A stretch of 64,000 nucleotides of DNA from Sphingomonas sp. ATCC 31555 (GTDB lineage: Bacteria > Pseudomonadota > Alphaproteobacteria > Sphingomonadales > Sphingomonadaceae). A model generated the notes under the pieces. That model made no database searches. It saw nothing but the letters and a program-made list of their open reading frames with translations, and was not told where the DNA came from. Position numbers and translations under genes: made by a program. Of this stretch, positions 43,536-52,146 are shown in pieces (positions within the stretch are counted from its first letter, which is position 1; each line of letters starts with the position of its first letter). The stretch lies in NCBI RefSeq assembly GCF_000282895.1, contig NZ_ALBQ01000014.1, forward strand, positions 124,001 to 188,000, given 5' to 3'.

Positions 43536-43766
43536 TCAGATGCTGGCGCCTGCCGGATGATCGGGCAGCTGGCTCTGGTCGGCGCCGTCGGCGGGGCCGC
43601 CGATCAGCACGAAGCGGCGGTCGCAATAGCCGCAATCGACATAGCCGCTCTCGTCGATCTGAAGATAGACGCGCGGATGGCCGAGCGCTGCGGGCAGGCC
43701 GGGGCCGGTGCCGTCGCAGGCAACGCGGGCGTGGGCGGTACGGATGACTTCGGGCGGGGCGATCAT
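43536..43766 (-). CDS. Small zinc-finger protein (zf-CHCC type)
   Basis: This 76-residue protein carries Cys and His residues spaced as in the zf-CHCC family (PF10276): VACDGTGPGLPAALGHPRVYLQIDESGYVDCGYCDRRFVL. It resembles the NDUFS6 subunit of complex I. Bacterial members are small proteins of unclear function. The start at 43766 leaves the family domain complete. It precedes tldD by 49 bp on the same strand. Confidence 0.75.
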   Translation of the reverse strand: MIAPPEVIRTAHARVACDGTGPGLPAALGHPRVYLQIDESGYVDCGYCDRRFVLIGGPADGADQSQLPDHPAGASI

Positions 43767-43833
43767 GTCCCGCGCCTTAGCAAAGCGCGCGGGGGCTCGC
43801 AATCGGATGCGCAGGGTCTTAAAGCTGCGCCCC

Positions 43834-44751
43834 ATGACCCAGGCTGCGATCGCGATCGACACTCTCTGCAAGACCTATTCCGGCGGCAAGCGCGCGCTGG
43901 ACGGGGTGAGCTTCGAGGTGCCGCGCGGGCAGATCTTCGGCCTGCTCGGCCCCAATGGCGCCGGCAAGTCGACGCTGATCAACATCCTGGCGGGGCTGGT
44001 CAACAAGACCGACGGCAAGGTCTCGATCTGGGGCTTCGACATCGATGCGCACCCGCGCAATGCCAAGGCGAGCATCGGCATCGTCAACCAGGAGATCCTG
44101 TTCGATCCCTTCTTCACGCCCAAGGAGACGCTGGAGATCCAGGCGGGGCTGTACGGCGTGACCAAGGACAGGTTCGATGCGATGGCGCTGCTCCGCGCGG
44201 TGCATCTGGAAGACAAGGCCCATGCCTATTCGCGCACGCTTTCGGGCGGCATGAAGCGGCGGCTGATGGTCGCCAAGGCAATGGTCCATTCGCCGCCGAT
44301 CATCGTGCTCGACGAGCCGACCGCGGGCGTCGACGTGGAACTGCGCCAGCAGCTCTGGGCCTATGTGAAGCAGCTCAACCAGCGCGGCGTCACGGTGGTG
44401 CTGACGACGCACTATCTGGAGGAAGCCGAGGAGCTGTGCGACCGCATCGCGATCATCAACCACGGCCAGCTGATCGCCAACAAGCCCACGCGCGAGCTGG
44501 TCGGCATGGCGCAGGAAAAGGTGGTCGAGGTGACGGTGGACCGCGACATCGCCGCGGCACCGGACAATGCCTGCTTCCAGAAGGTGGAGCTGAAGGGCGA
44601 GCGGGTGCTGGTGATCACCTATCGCAAGGATCAGGCGAACGCCGGCGAAGTGCTGGGCGCGGTGCAGGCGGCGGGGCTGGGGATCGTCGATGTGTCGACG
44701 CGCGAGGCGGATCTGGAGGATGTGTTCCTGAACCTGACGCGGGCGGCGTAG
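43834..44751 (+). CDS. ABC transporter ATP-binding protein
   Basis: This 305-residue protein has Walker A GPNGAGKST (residues 39-47), a signature LSGGMKRRLMVAK and Walker B IIVLDEPTAGVD, then a C-terminal extension of about 90 residues. It resembles the drug/polysaccharide ABC-2 export family. No permease gene is adjacent; the next gene converges on it after 3 bases, so the partner must be elsewhere. The ATG at 43834 was chosen over a longer upstream frame. It is divergent from the zf-CHCC gene. Confidence 0.88.
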   Translation: MTQAAIAIDTLCKTYSGGKRALDGVSFEVPRGQIFGLLGPNGAGKSTLINILAGLVNKTDGKVSIWGFDIDAHPRNAKASIGIVNQEILFDPFFTPKETLEIQAGLYGVTKDRFDAMALLRAVHLEDKAHAYSRTLSGGMKRRLMVAKAMVHSPPIIVLDEPTAGVDVELRQQLWAYVKQLNQRGVTVVLTTHYLEEAEELCDRIAIINHGQLIANKPTRELVGMAQEKVVEVTVDRDIAAAPDNACFQKVELKGERVLVITYRKDQANAGEVLGAVQAAGLGIVDVSTREADLEDVFLNLTRAA

Positions 44752-44754
44752 GGC

Positions 44755-45171
44755 TCAATCGACTGCGGGCGCTGAAAGCGGATCACTCGCCTTGTAGGTG
44801 ATGTTTGCTCCCTTTGCAGAAGACAGCTGCTTGAAGACGCGCGCTTTCGAAGCGCGGGCGACGGATAGCTTGCCGGGTGCGACCCAGGCGACGCTCGTCC
44901 AGACCGCCCCACCGCCGGCATCAGCGGCGGCTCCATGGTCGCTATCGGCAACAAAGACATCGATCGCTGCGCTTGGAGAGTCACTAGCGCGACGAATGCT
45001 AACTACCGTTGCGTAATCGGACGTTGCGCCGCAGTTTCTGACAGACGTGACGGCGATACGATTGCTCCCCGGATCACGAGCGACATGCAACGTTTCCGAG
45101 GAGCAAAGCGAATCCCTGCCGCAACCGCTGGGAAGGATCAGCACGCCGCAAAGAAGAAGTCTCGTCTTCAT
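44755..45171 (-). CDS. Hypothetical lipoprotein
   Basis: This 138-residue protein has a lipobox (LLLCGVLILPSGCG) and no family I recognize. The body reads as beta-rich, with a cysteine pair (CSSETL and RNCGA) that could form a disulfide. The ATG overlaps the TGA of the EF-Tu-like gene upstream (ATGA), so it is the third gene of an esterase-EFTuD3-lipoprotein unit. It may be surface or periplasmic. Confidence 0.6.
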   Translation of the reverse strand: MKTRLLLCGVLILPSGCGRDSLCSSETLHVARDPGSNRIAVTSVRNCGATSDYATVVSIRRASDSPSAAIDVFVADSDHGAAADAGGGAVWTSVAWVAPGKLSVARASKARVFKQLSSAKGANITYKASDPLSAPAVD

Positions 45172-45503
45172 AGGGTGCTCGCGTCGGTAGCAGCTATTGA
45201 GCCTTCGCCGATGATGCGCCCATCCCAGAGGTAGAAATGTCCAGCCTCCGCAAGCGCTGGCACCGCCTGTTCGGGGCTGAGGAATGCAAAGCCGATCCGT
45301 CGCCGTTCGCCCGGATGTAGCGGTTGGTCGCGCAGCAGGAGAAGCGAGTCCCATCCGGATATCGGTTGCTCCTTTGATACGATCAGGAGGCACCCGAAGC
45401 CCGGGAGGGCGGGGCCGGCCCTCCCGCCATTCGCGGTTTCGTACAGCCAGATATCCGCAACGAGGTGCGGCTCGGCGTCCCGCTGAACGTCAAGCTTGCT
45501 CAC
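45168..45503 (-). CDS. Stand-alone EF-Tu domain-3-like protein
   Basis: This 111-residue protein starts at a GTG that overlaps the esterase stop (GTGA). Its core reads ADIWLYETANGGRAGP, SLLLLRDQPLHPGERRRIGF, FLSPEQAVPAL and GRIIGEGSI. This closely follows the third beta-barrel domain of EF-Tu, including the PGE and the GxGxV-type end, but with no GTPase domain. Similar free domain-3 proteins exist as small paralogues of unknown role. It is co-transcribed with the PHB-type esterase and a lipoprotein. It does not come from a nearby tuf gene. Confidence 0.7.
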   Translation of the reverse strand: MSKLDVQRDAEPHLVADIWLYETANGGRAGPALPGFGCLLIVSKEQPISGWDSLLLLRDQPLHPGERRRIGFAFLSPEQAVPALAEAGHFYLWDGRIIGEGSIAATDASTL

Positions 45504-46393
45504 TGCCGATGCTTCACGAAGAAGCCCCACATCGCCTCGTTGTCCGCCACCCAGACGTGACCGGCGCCGTGCTTCACCCGGCCGGCCACCTCCGCGCCGC
45601 CCGAGCAGCGGCTGAATCGTTCCTCCTTCACGTCGGTCGAAACTTCGCGCTCCACCGGCCCAACACGGCACCCGTTCAGGTCCGCCCAGCGGGCCAGCGC
45701 GGTGTGCATCGTGTACTGCCAATAGCCCGCGCCGCCGCCCTGCACCGGGTTGGTGGTGTCGGCGTCGCCGGCGAAGGCCAGCACCGGCATCGGACGCGCG
45801 GGCGTGCAGGTCGCCGGATCGGGGACGCGGGGCAGGTCCTTGCGCGGATTGCCGGCGCGCAGGCCGACCACCGGCGCGATCGCGGCGAAGCGGTCCGCCG
45901 CGACGCAGCCGAGCCAGGAGGTCATCCGCCCGCCGCCCGAATAGCCCGTGGCGTAGATGCGCGCGCGATCCACGCAGCCCTTGGTCGCCAGCTGGTCGAT
46001 CGCGGTCTGCACGAAGGCGACGTCGTCGGCGTCGGCCGGTCCGGGAACCTTGCCGGTCACCGTCGGCACGCCCGGGATGTTCCACACAAAACCGCCTTCC
46101 GCCGGGATGCCGCCATCGGGCGCGGCGAGAAGGAAGCCGTGGCGGTCCGCGGTCGCCTCCAGCTTCGACTGGGCGAGGATGTCGCGGCCCTTGCCGGTGC
46201 TGCCGTGGAACACGAACACCAAAGGCAGCCGGGCGGCGCTGCGACCGGCAGGCACATGCACCAGCATCGAGCGCCCGGTGCCTTCGATCGCCACCGGCAC
46301 CGTCGTCCCCGCTGGCCCAAGCCGGCATGTCGCCGCCTGCGCCGAGCCGCTGCCGAACAGCGCCGCCACTCCGATCCACCAGCCTAACCGCAT
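45500..46393 (-). CDS. Secreted PHB-depolymerase-type esterase
   Basis: This 297-residue protein has a signal peptide (GVAALFGSGSAQAA). An alpha/beta-hydrolase of the LpqC/PHB depolymerase type follows: PLVFVFHGSTGKGRD, AAPDGGIPAEGGFVWN, the nucleophile Ser152 in ATGYSGGGRMT, an acidic residue in AFAGDADTTNP, and the His in GAGHVWV. Members hydrolyse polyhydroxyalkanoate, feruloyl or acetyl esters. A strong Shine-Dalgarno (GAGGAGAG) precedes the ATG. It is the first gene of the three-gene minus-strand unit and divergent from nadB. Confidence 0.82.
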   Translation of the reverse strand: MRLGWWIGVAALFGSGSAQAATCRLGPAGTTVPVAIEGTGRSMLVHVPAGRSAARLPLVFVFHGSTGKGRDILAQSKLEATADRHGFLLAAPDGGIPAEGGFVWNIPGVPTVTGKVPGPADADDVAFVQTAIDQLATKGCVDRARIYATGYSGGGRMTSWLGCVAADRFAAIAPVVGLRAGNPRKDLPRVPDPATCTPARPMPVLAFAGDADTTNPVQGGGAGYWQYTMHTALARWADLNGCRVGPVEREVSTDVKEERFSRCSGGAEVAGRVKHGAGHVWVADNEAMWGFFVKHRQ

Positions 46394-46486
46394 GCATCTC
46401 TCCTCTTCGCTAACCCCTATGGTCCAAGGGTAGGGATTGCGGAACCCGCCCCATGCGGGCTTAAAGCGCCGCAAAGGAGTGCCTCT

Positions 46487-48091
46487 TTGTCCGACACCAC
46501 CCACCAAAGCGATGTCCTGGTCCTCGGTTCCGGCGCGGCGGGGCTCACCACCGCGCTCCATCTGGCCGACCGGTTCAAGGTGACGGTGCTGGCCAAGGGG
46601 GGCTTCGCCGAGGGCTCGACCGCCTGGGCGCAGGGCGGCATCGCCGCGGTGCTGGAAGACGGCGACACCTTCGAAAGCCATATCGAGGACACGATGGTCG
46701 CCGGTGCCGGCCTCAACGACCGCGCGACGGTGGAGATGGTGGTCGAGAACGCGCCCGCCGCGATCGAGCGGCTGGTGAAACTGGGCGTGCCGTTCAACAC
46801 CGAGGGCAATGCGCTCCACCTCACCCGCGAGGGCGGCCACAGCCATCGGCGTATTGCCCATGTCGACGATGCCACCGGCCTCGCCGTGCAGACCGCTTTG
46901 CTCCGCGCCGCGCAGGCGCATCCGAACATCACGCTGGTGCCCGACATGGTGGTGATCGACCTCGCCACCAGCCGGCACGAACTCCGCTATTCGGGCGCGG
47001 GCAACGTCTGGGGCGTCTATGCCTTCAACCGCGCGACCAACCGCGTCGAGCTGTTCACCGCGCGCGCGACGGTGCTGGCGACGGGCGGGGCGGGGCGCAC
47101 CTATCTCTTCTCCACCGCCCCGCGCGGCGCGACCGGCGACGGCATTGCGATGGCGTGGCGCGCGGGCTGCCGCATCTCGAACATGGAGATGATGCAGTTC
47201 CACCCGACCTGCCTCTACAATCTCGACGTCAAGAACTTCCTGATCACCGAGGCGGTGCGCGGCGAGGGCGGGCATCTGCTGCTGCCCCCCGATGCCGGCG
47301 AGGAAGCGGGCCACCGCTTCATGCCCGATTTCGATCCCCGGCTGGAGCTGGCCCCGCGCGACATCGTGGCGCGGGCGATCGACCATGAGATTAAGCGGCT
47401 CGGCCTCGACTATGTCCATCTCGACATCAGTCACATGGGTGCCGAATTCGTCCAGCACCATTTCCCGACCATCTACCACCGGCTGCTCGACCTCGACATC
47501 GACATGACCAAGGAGCCGATTCCCGTGGTCCCCGCCCAGCATTACACCTGTGGCGGCGTGGTGATCGATCGCGACGGGCGCACCGATCTGCCGGGCCTCT
47601 ATGCGGCGGGCGAGGTAAGCCAGTCGGGCCTGCACGGGGCCAATCGCCTGGCGTCCAACTCGCTGCTCGAGTGCTTCGTGTTCGGCGAGGCGGTGGCGAA
47701 TCACATCAGCGCGCATTGGGGCGATCTCGCGCCGCCGCCGGCGATCCGGCCCTGGGACGAAAGCCGCGTGACAGACTCCGACGAGGAAGTCGTCATCAAG
47801 CAGAACTGGACCGAGATCCGCCGGTTCATGTGGAACTATGTCGGCATCGTCCGGTCGACCAAGCGGCTGGAACGCGCCGCGCACCGCATCAAGCTGCTGC
47901 GCGAGGAAGTCGCCGACTATTACGGCCATTTCCGCGTTACGCCGGATCTGATCGAACTGCGCAATCTGCTCGAAAGCGCCGACCTGATCGTCCGCTCCGC
48001 GCTGCATCGCAAGGAAAGTCGCGGCCTGCACTATACGCTCGATTACCCGGACACGCTGGCGGAGGCGGTGGATACGGTGCTGGTGCCGTGA
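46487..48091 (+). CDS. nadB: L-aspartate oxidase
   Basis: This 534-residue flavoprotein has the FAD fold VLGSGAAGLTTALHLAD and GGFAEGSTAWAQGGIAAVL. The segment GEGGHLLLPPDAGEEAGHRFMP, HYTCGGVVIDRDGRTDLPGLYAAGE and RLASNSLLECFVFGE are typical of NadB. It oxidizes aspartate to iminoaspartate for NAD synthesis. The start is TTG, supported by an excellent AAAGGAG ribosome-binding site 8 bases upstream. nadA and nadC are not next to it. Confidence 0.94.
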   Translation: MSDTTHQSDVLVLGSGAAGLTTALHLADRFKVTVLAKGGFAEGSTAWAQGGIAAVLEDGDTFESHIEDTMVAGAGLNDRATVEMVVENAPAAIERLVKLGVPFNTEGNALHLTREGGHSHRRIAHVDDATGLAVQTALLRAAQAHPNITLVPDMVVIDLATSRHELRYSGAGNVWGVYAFNRATNRVELFTARATVLATGGAGRTYLFSTAPRGATGDGIAMAWRAGCRISNMEMMQFHPTCLYNLDVKNFLITEAVRGEGGHLLLPPDAGEEAGHRFMPDFDPRLELAPRDIVARAIDHEIKRLGLDYVHLDISHMGAEFVQHHFPTIYHRLLDLDIDMTKEPIPVVPAQHYTCGGVVIDRDGRTDLPGLYAAGEVSQSGLHGANRLASNSLLECFVFGEAVANHISAHWGDLAPPPAIRPWDESRVTDSDEEVVIKQNWTEIRRFMWNYVGIVRSTKRLERAAHRIKLLREEVADYYGHFRVTPDLIELRNLLESADLIVRSALHRKESRGLHYTLDYPDTLAEAVDTVLVP

Positions 48092-48215
48092 TCGCGCGGC
48101 GGGCGGCCGCACATCTCGTCGCTCCCTCGACTCGGTTCGTCGTATTGCGGGAAGCCCGCGCTTTGCCCATCTTCGGTGCAGACGCATGATGGGAGTGGGC
48201 AAGAGGTTGGTTGCG

Positions 48216-49334
48216 GTGCGTAAAATGCGGTTCTCCAAGGTCGAGCGTGCGCTGACCGTCGCGGGACTAGGGCCGGCGGTGCTGCTGGGCTGCGCGGTGC
48301 ACGAACGTCCCGAACTCGCCGCCTATCTGCCTGCCCCCAGTTACGGCGTGCTGCTGCCGATCCCGCCCGCCCATGCCGCGCCGCGCCCCGAAGTGCCCGC
48401 GCCGACAGGGCTGGTGAATCGCCTCGCCGATCTCGCCCATGGGTTCGAGGGCGTCGTCGGCATCGCGGTGACCAGCGTCGACCGCAACTGGACCGCGTCG
48501 CAAGGCGGCGCGCGCAAGCTGCCGCAGCAGAGCGTCTCGAAGCTGTGGGTGGCGATGACCGTGCTCGACCAGGTCGATCAGGGCCGCATCCGGCTCGAGG
48601 ATCCGCTGGTCATCACCCGTGCCGATTTCACCTTGTTCCATCAGCCGGTCGCCTCGCTGGTCAAGGGCGACCAAGGCTATCACAGCACCGTGGGCGAAAT
48701 CCTGCGCCGCGCGCTGACGATGAGCGACAATACCTGCAACGACAAGCTGCTGCGGCTGGTCGGCGGGCCGCCGGCGGTGCGCTCGTTCATCGCGCGCAAC
48801 GCGCTGGGGCCGATCCGCTTCGGCCCGGGCGAGAAGCTGCTCCAGCTCGGCACCTCGGGGCTGCCCGCCTGGAAGCCCGAATATTCGATGGGCAACACCT
48901 TCGCCGTCGCGCGTGCCCAGCTGCCGCGCGCCACCCGCGTCGCCGCCTTCCAGTCCTATGTCGCCGACCCGCCCGATGGCGCGGCGCCGCTCGCCATCGC
49001 CGGCGCGCTCGCCCGGCTGAAGCGCGGCGAACTGCTCTCGCCCGTCTCCACGCAGTGGCTGATCGCGACGATGCAGGCCTCGCACACCGGCAAGTATCGC
49101 CTGCGCGGCGCGCTGCCGCCGGGGTGGCAGCTCGCCCACAAGACCGGCACCGGGCAGGATCTGTTCGGCCGCACGGCGGGCTATAACGACGTCGCGCTGC
49201 TCACCGCGCCGGACGGCCGTTCCTATGCGCTGGCGGTGATGATCGGCGATACGCCGCGGCCGATCAACGAGCGCCAGCTGCTGATGCAGGGCGTGGTGCG
49301 CGCGATCGTCGCCGAGCATCAGGCAGGCGTCTGA
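48216..49334 (+). CDS. Class A beta-lactamase-like serine hydrolase
   Basis: This protein of about 372 residues has the beta-lactamase/PBP order: SxxK as QSVSK (Ser106, Lys109), SDN (170-172) in MSDNTCND, and KTG (309-311) in LAHKTGTG. The omega-loop Glu is not clear; GEKLLQ at 206-210 has the E-x-x-L spacing but Gln where Asn is usual. The N-terminus has a lipobox-like VLLGC followed by a proline-rich linker, so it may be membrane-anchored. I start at GTG 48216 with AAGAGG upstream; ATG 48186 or 48225 are alternatives. Whether it hydrolyses beta-lactams is unknown. Confidence 0.75.
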   Translation: MRKMRFSKVERALTVAGLGPAVLLGCAVHERPELAAYLPAPSYGVLLPIPPAHAAPRPEVPAPTGLVNRLADLAHGFEGVVGIAVTSVDRNWTASQGGARKLPQQSVSKLWVAMTVLDQVDQGRIRLEDPLVITRADFTLFHQPVASLVKGDQGYHSTVGEILRRALTMSDNTCNDKLLRLVGGPPAVRSFIARNALGPIRFGPGEKLLQLGTSGLPAWKPEYSMGNTFAVARAQLPRATRVAAFQSYVADPPDGAAPLAIAGALARLKRGELLSPVSTQWLIATMQASHTGKYRLRGALPPGWQLAHKTGTGQDLFGRTAGYNDVALLTAPDGRSYALAVMIGDTPRPINERQLLMQGVVRAIVAEHQAGV

Positions 49335-49389
49335 AAACAAGGGCCCGGCGGGATGACGCGGGGCCCGTGCGCTGCTATCTCCCGCTCGC

Positions 49390-52146
49390 ATGCCCCACCT
49401 CTATCTCGTCGACGGCTCCAGCTATATCTTCCGCGCCTATCACCGGCTGCCGCCGCTGACGAACAAGCATGGCGAACCGGTGGGCGCGGTCTATGGCTAC
49501 ACCGCCATGCTGTGGAAGCTGGTCGATGCGCTGCACAAGGCCGACGGTCCCACCCATATGGCGGTGATTCTCGACAAGTCCGAGCACACCTTCCGCAACG
49601 ATCTCTACGATCAGTACAAGGCACACCGGCCGCCGGCTCCGGAAGATCTGGTCCCCCAGTTCCCGATGATCCGCGACGCCACGCGCGCCTTCAGCCTGCC
49701 TTGCATTGAGGAACTGGGCTGGGAGGCCGATGATCTGATCGCCAGCTATACCAAGGCGGCGCTGGCGCAGGGCTGGGCGGTGACGATCGTCAGCTCCGAC
49801 AAGGATCTGATGCAGCTGATGACCGATCCGTCCGTCGACATGCTCGATACGATGAACAACAAGCGCATGGGCCCGGACGACACGCGCGAGAAGTTCGGCG
49901 TCGGGCCCGAGAAGCTCGGCGAAGTGCTCGCGTTGATGGGCGACAGCGTCGACAATGTTCCCGGCGTGCCCGGCATCGGCCCCAAGACCGCCGCCAAGCT
50001 GATCCTGGAGCATGGCGATCTCGAATCGGTGCTCGCCGCCGCGCCCGACATGAAGAAGGGCAAGCTGCGCGACAATCTGATCGAGCATGCCGAGATGGCG
50101 CGGCTCAGCCACCAGCTCGTCACGCTCGCCTGCGACGTGCCGCTGCCCGAACCGCTCGACGCGCTGGAGCTGCAGGGCATCCCCGACGCGCCGCTGCGCG
50201 CGTTCCTGGAGCATCACGGCTTCAAGACATTGCTCTCTCGCCTGTCCTCTGTCGCCGATGCGCCGGTGGAGACACACGACGCGCCCGGCGTCGAGGAAGA
50301 CCCGCCCTGCGCGCATGACGGCTATGAGACCGTCACCGATCTGACCGCGCTCGATCGCTGGATCACCGTCTCGCGCCATCAGGGCTGGGTGGCGATCGAC
50401 ACCGAGACGACCGGGCTCGACGCGACCCAGGCCGATCTCGTCGGGGTCAGCATGGCGCTGGCGCCCAACCTCGCCTGCTATATCCCGCTCGGCCATGGCG
50501 GCACCGACATGTTCGCCGAGAAGCCGGTGCAGATCGATCGGGCCAAGGCGCTCGCCCGATTGAAGCCGCTGCTGGAGGACCCCGCCGTTCTCAAGATCGG
50601 CCACAACCTGAAGTACGACATGATTGTGCTCGGCCGCGCGGGCATCCGCGTGGCGCCCTATGACGACACGATCGTGATGAGCTTCGATCTCGATGCCGGC
50701 CTGCACGGCCACGGCATGGACGAGCTCGCCGCCACCCATCTCGCGCACAGCTGCATCGCCTATAAGGACGTGGTCGGCACGGGGAAGAGCCAGCTCCATT
50801 TCGGCCAGGTCGATCTCAAGGCCGCGACACGCTACGCCGCCGAGGATGCCGACGTCACGCTGCGGCTGTGGCGGCGGCTCAAGCCGCGGCTCGCCTATGA
50901 GAGCGTGACCCGCGTCTATGAGAGCGTCGATCGCCCGCTCGTCACGGTGCTCGCCGAGATGGAGAGCACCGGCATCAAGGTCGATGCCGCGGTGCTTTCG
51001 AAGCTCTCGTCCGACTTTGCGCAGCAGATCGCGACCCTGGAGGAAGAGATCCACGCGATCGCGGGGTTCAAGTTCACCATCGGCAGCCCGAAGCAGCTCG
51101 GCGACGTGCTGTTCGACAAGATGGGGATCAAGGGCGGGCGCAAGGGCAAGTCGGGCGTCTATTCCACCGACGTCAACGAGCTGGAGCGCATCGCCGCCGA
51201 TAAGGATTCGCCCGGCCGCGAGATGGTGCTCAAGGTGCTCGACTGGCGCCAGCTCTCCAAGCTCAAGTCCACCTATACCGATGCGCTGCAGGCGCAGATC
51301 AATCCGCAGACGGGCCGGGTCCACACCAGCTACAGCCTCACCGGCGCGCAGACCGGGCGGCTCTCCTCGACCGACCCGAATCTGCAGAACATTCCCGTTC
51401 GCACCGAAACCGGCCGCCAGATCCGCGACGCCTTCGTGGCCGAGCCGGGCAATGTCATCCTCTCGGCCGACTATTCGCAGATCGAGCTGCGTCTCGCCGC
51501 GCACATCGCCGACGTGCCGGCGCTGCGCACCGCGTTCGCGAACGGCGACGACATCCACAGCATGACCGCGATGGAGCTGTTCGGCGAAGTGAACCGCGAT
51601 ACCCGCGGTCGCGCCAAGACGATCAACTTCGCGATCCTCTACGGCATCTCGCGCTGGGGCCTGGCCGGTCGGCTCGACGTGACGCCGGACGAGGCACAGG
51701 CGATGATCAATCGCTATTTCGAGCGCTTCCCGGGCATCAATCGCTACATCGCCGACACGCTGCGCGAGGCGAAGGAGCGCGGCTACACCACCACCTTGTT
51801 CGGCCGGAAGACGCACTTCCCGAGGCTCAAGTCGCCCAATCCCAACGAGCGCGCCGGCAGCGAGCGTGCCGCGATCAACGCGCCGATCCAGGGCACCAGC
51901 GCCGACATCATCAAGCGTGCCATGGCCCGGATGGGGCCCGCGCTGCGCGAGGCGGGGCTGCACAACGTCCGCATGCTCCTCCAGGTGCACGACGAACTGG
52001 TGTTCGAGCTGCCCGAGGGCGATGTCGAGGCCGCCCGGCCGATCATCGAGCGGGTGATGGCCACCGCTGCCGAACCCGCGATCCGGCTGACCGTGCCGCT
52101 CGGCGTCGAAATCGGCGTCGGGCCCAGCTGGGGCGCCGCGCATTGA
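49390..52146 (+). CDS. polA: DNA polymerase I
   Basis: This 918-residue, full-length protein has an N-terminal 5'-3' exonuclease (YLVDGSSYIFRAYH, DSVDNVPGVPGIGPKTA). The 3'-5' exonuclease has its metal residues intact in AIDTETTGLD (Asp337, Glu339), so proofreading is retained. The polymerase has motif A in DYSQIELR (Asp694) and motif C in VHDE (Asp868, Glu869). It fills gaps after repair and removes RNA primers. Its TGA overlaps the TTG of the flippase gene. Confidence 0.97.
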   Translation: MPHLYLVDGSSYIFRAYHRLPPLTNKHGEPVGAVYGYTAMLWKLVDALHKADGPTHMAVILDKSEHTFRNDLYDQYKAHRPPAPEDLVPQFPMIRDATRAFSLPCIEELGWEADDLIASYTKAALAQGWAVTIVSSDKDLMQLMTDPSVDMLDTMNNKRMGPDDTREKFGVGPEKLGEVLALMGDSVDNVPGVPGIGPKTAAKLILEHGDLESVLAAAPDMKKGKLRDNLIEHAEMARLSHQLVTLACDVPLPEPLDALELQGIPDAPLRAFLEHHGFKTLLSRLSSVADAPVETHDAPGVEEDPPCAHDGYETVTDLTALDRWITVSRHQGWVAIDTETTGLDATQADLVGVSMALAPNLACYIPLGHGGTDMFAEKPVQIDRAKALARLKPLLEDPAVLKIGHNLKYDMIVLGRAGIRVAPYDDTIVMSFDLDAGLHGHGMDELAATHLAHSCIAYKDVVGTGKSQLHFGQVDLKAATRYAAEDADVTLRLWRRLKPRLAYESVTRVYESVDRPLVTVLAEMESTGIKVDAAVLSKLSSDFAQQIATLEEEIHAIAGFKFTIGSPKQLGDVLFDKMGIKGGRKGKSGVYSTDVNELERIAADKDSPGREMVLKVLDWRQLSKLKSTYTDALQAQINPQTGRVHTSYSLTGAQTGRLSSTDPNLQNIPVRTETGRQIRDAFVAEPGNVILSADYSQIELRLAAHIADVPALRTAFANGDDIHSMTAMELFGEVNRDTRGRAKTINFAILYGISRWGLAGRLDVTPDEAQAMINRYFERFPGINRYIADTLREAKERGYTTTLFGRKTHFPRLKSPNPNERAGSERAAINAPIQGTSADIIKRAMARMGPALREAGLHNVRMLLQVHDELVFELPEGDVEAARPIIERVMATAAEPAIRLTVPLGVEIGVGPSWGAAH

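Noticed and set aside
45500-48238. A 912-codon open frame on the minus strand across the esterase and nadB.
   Set aside because: Only the first part (to 46393) codes for the esterase; the rest is the shadow of nadB, read antisense in GC-rich DNA.
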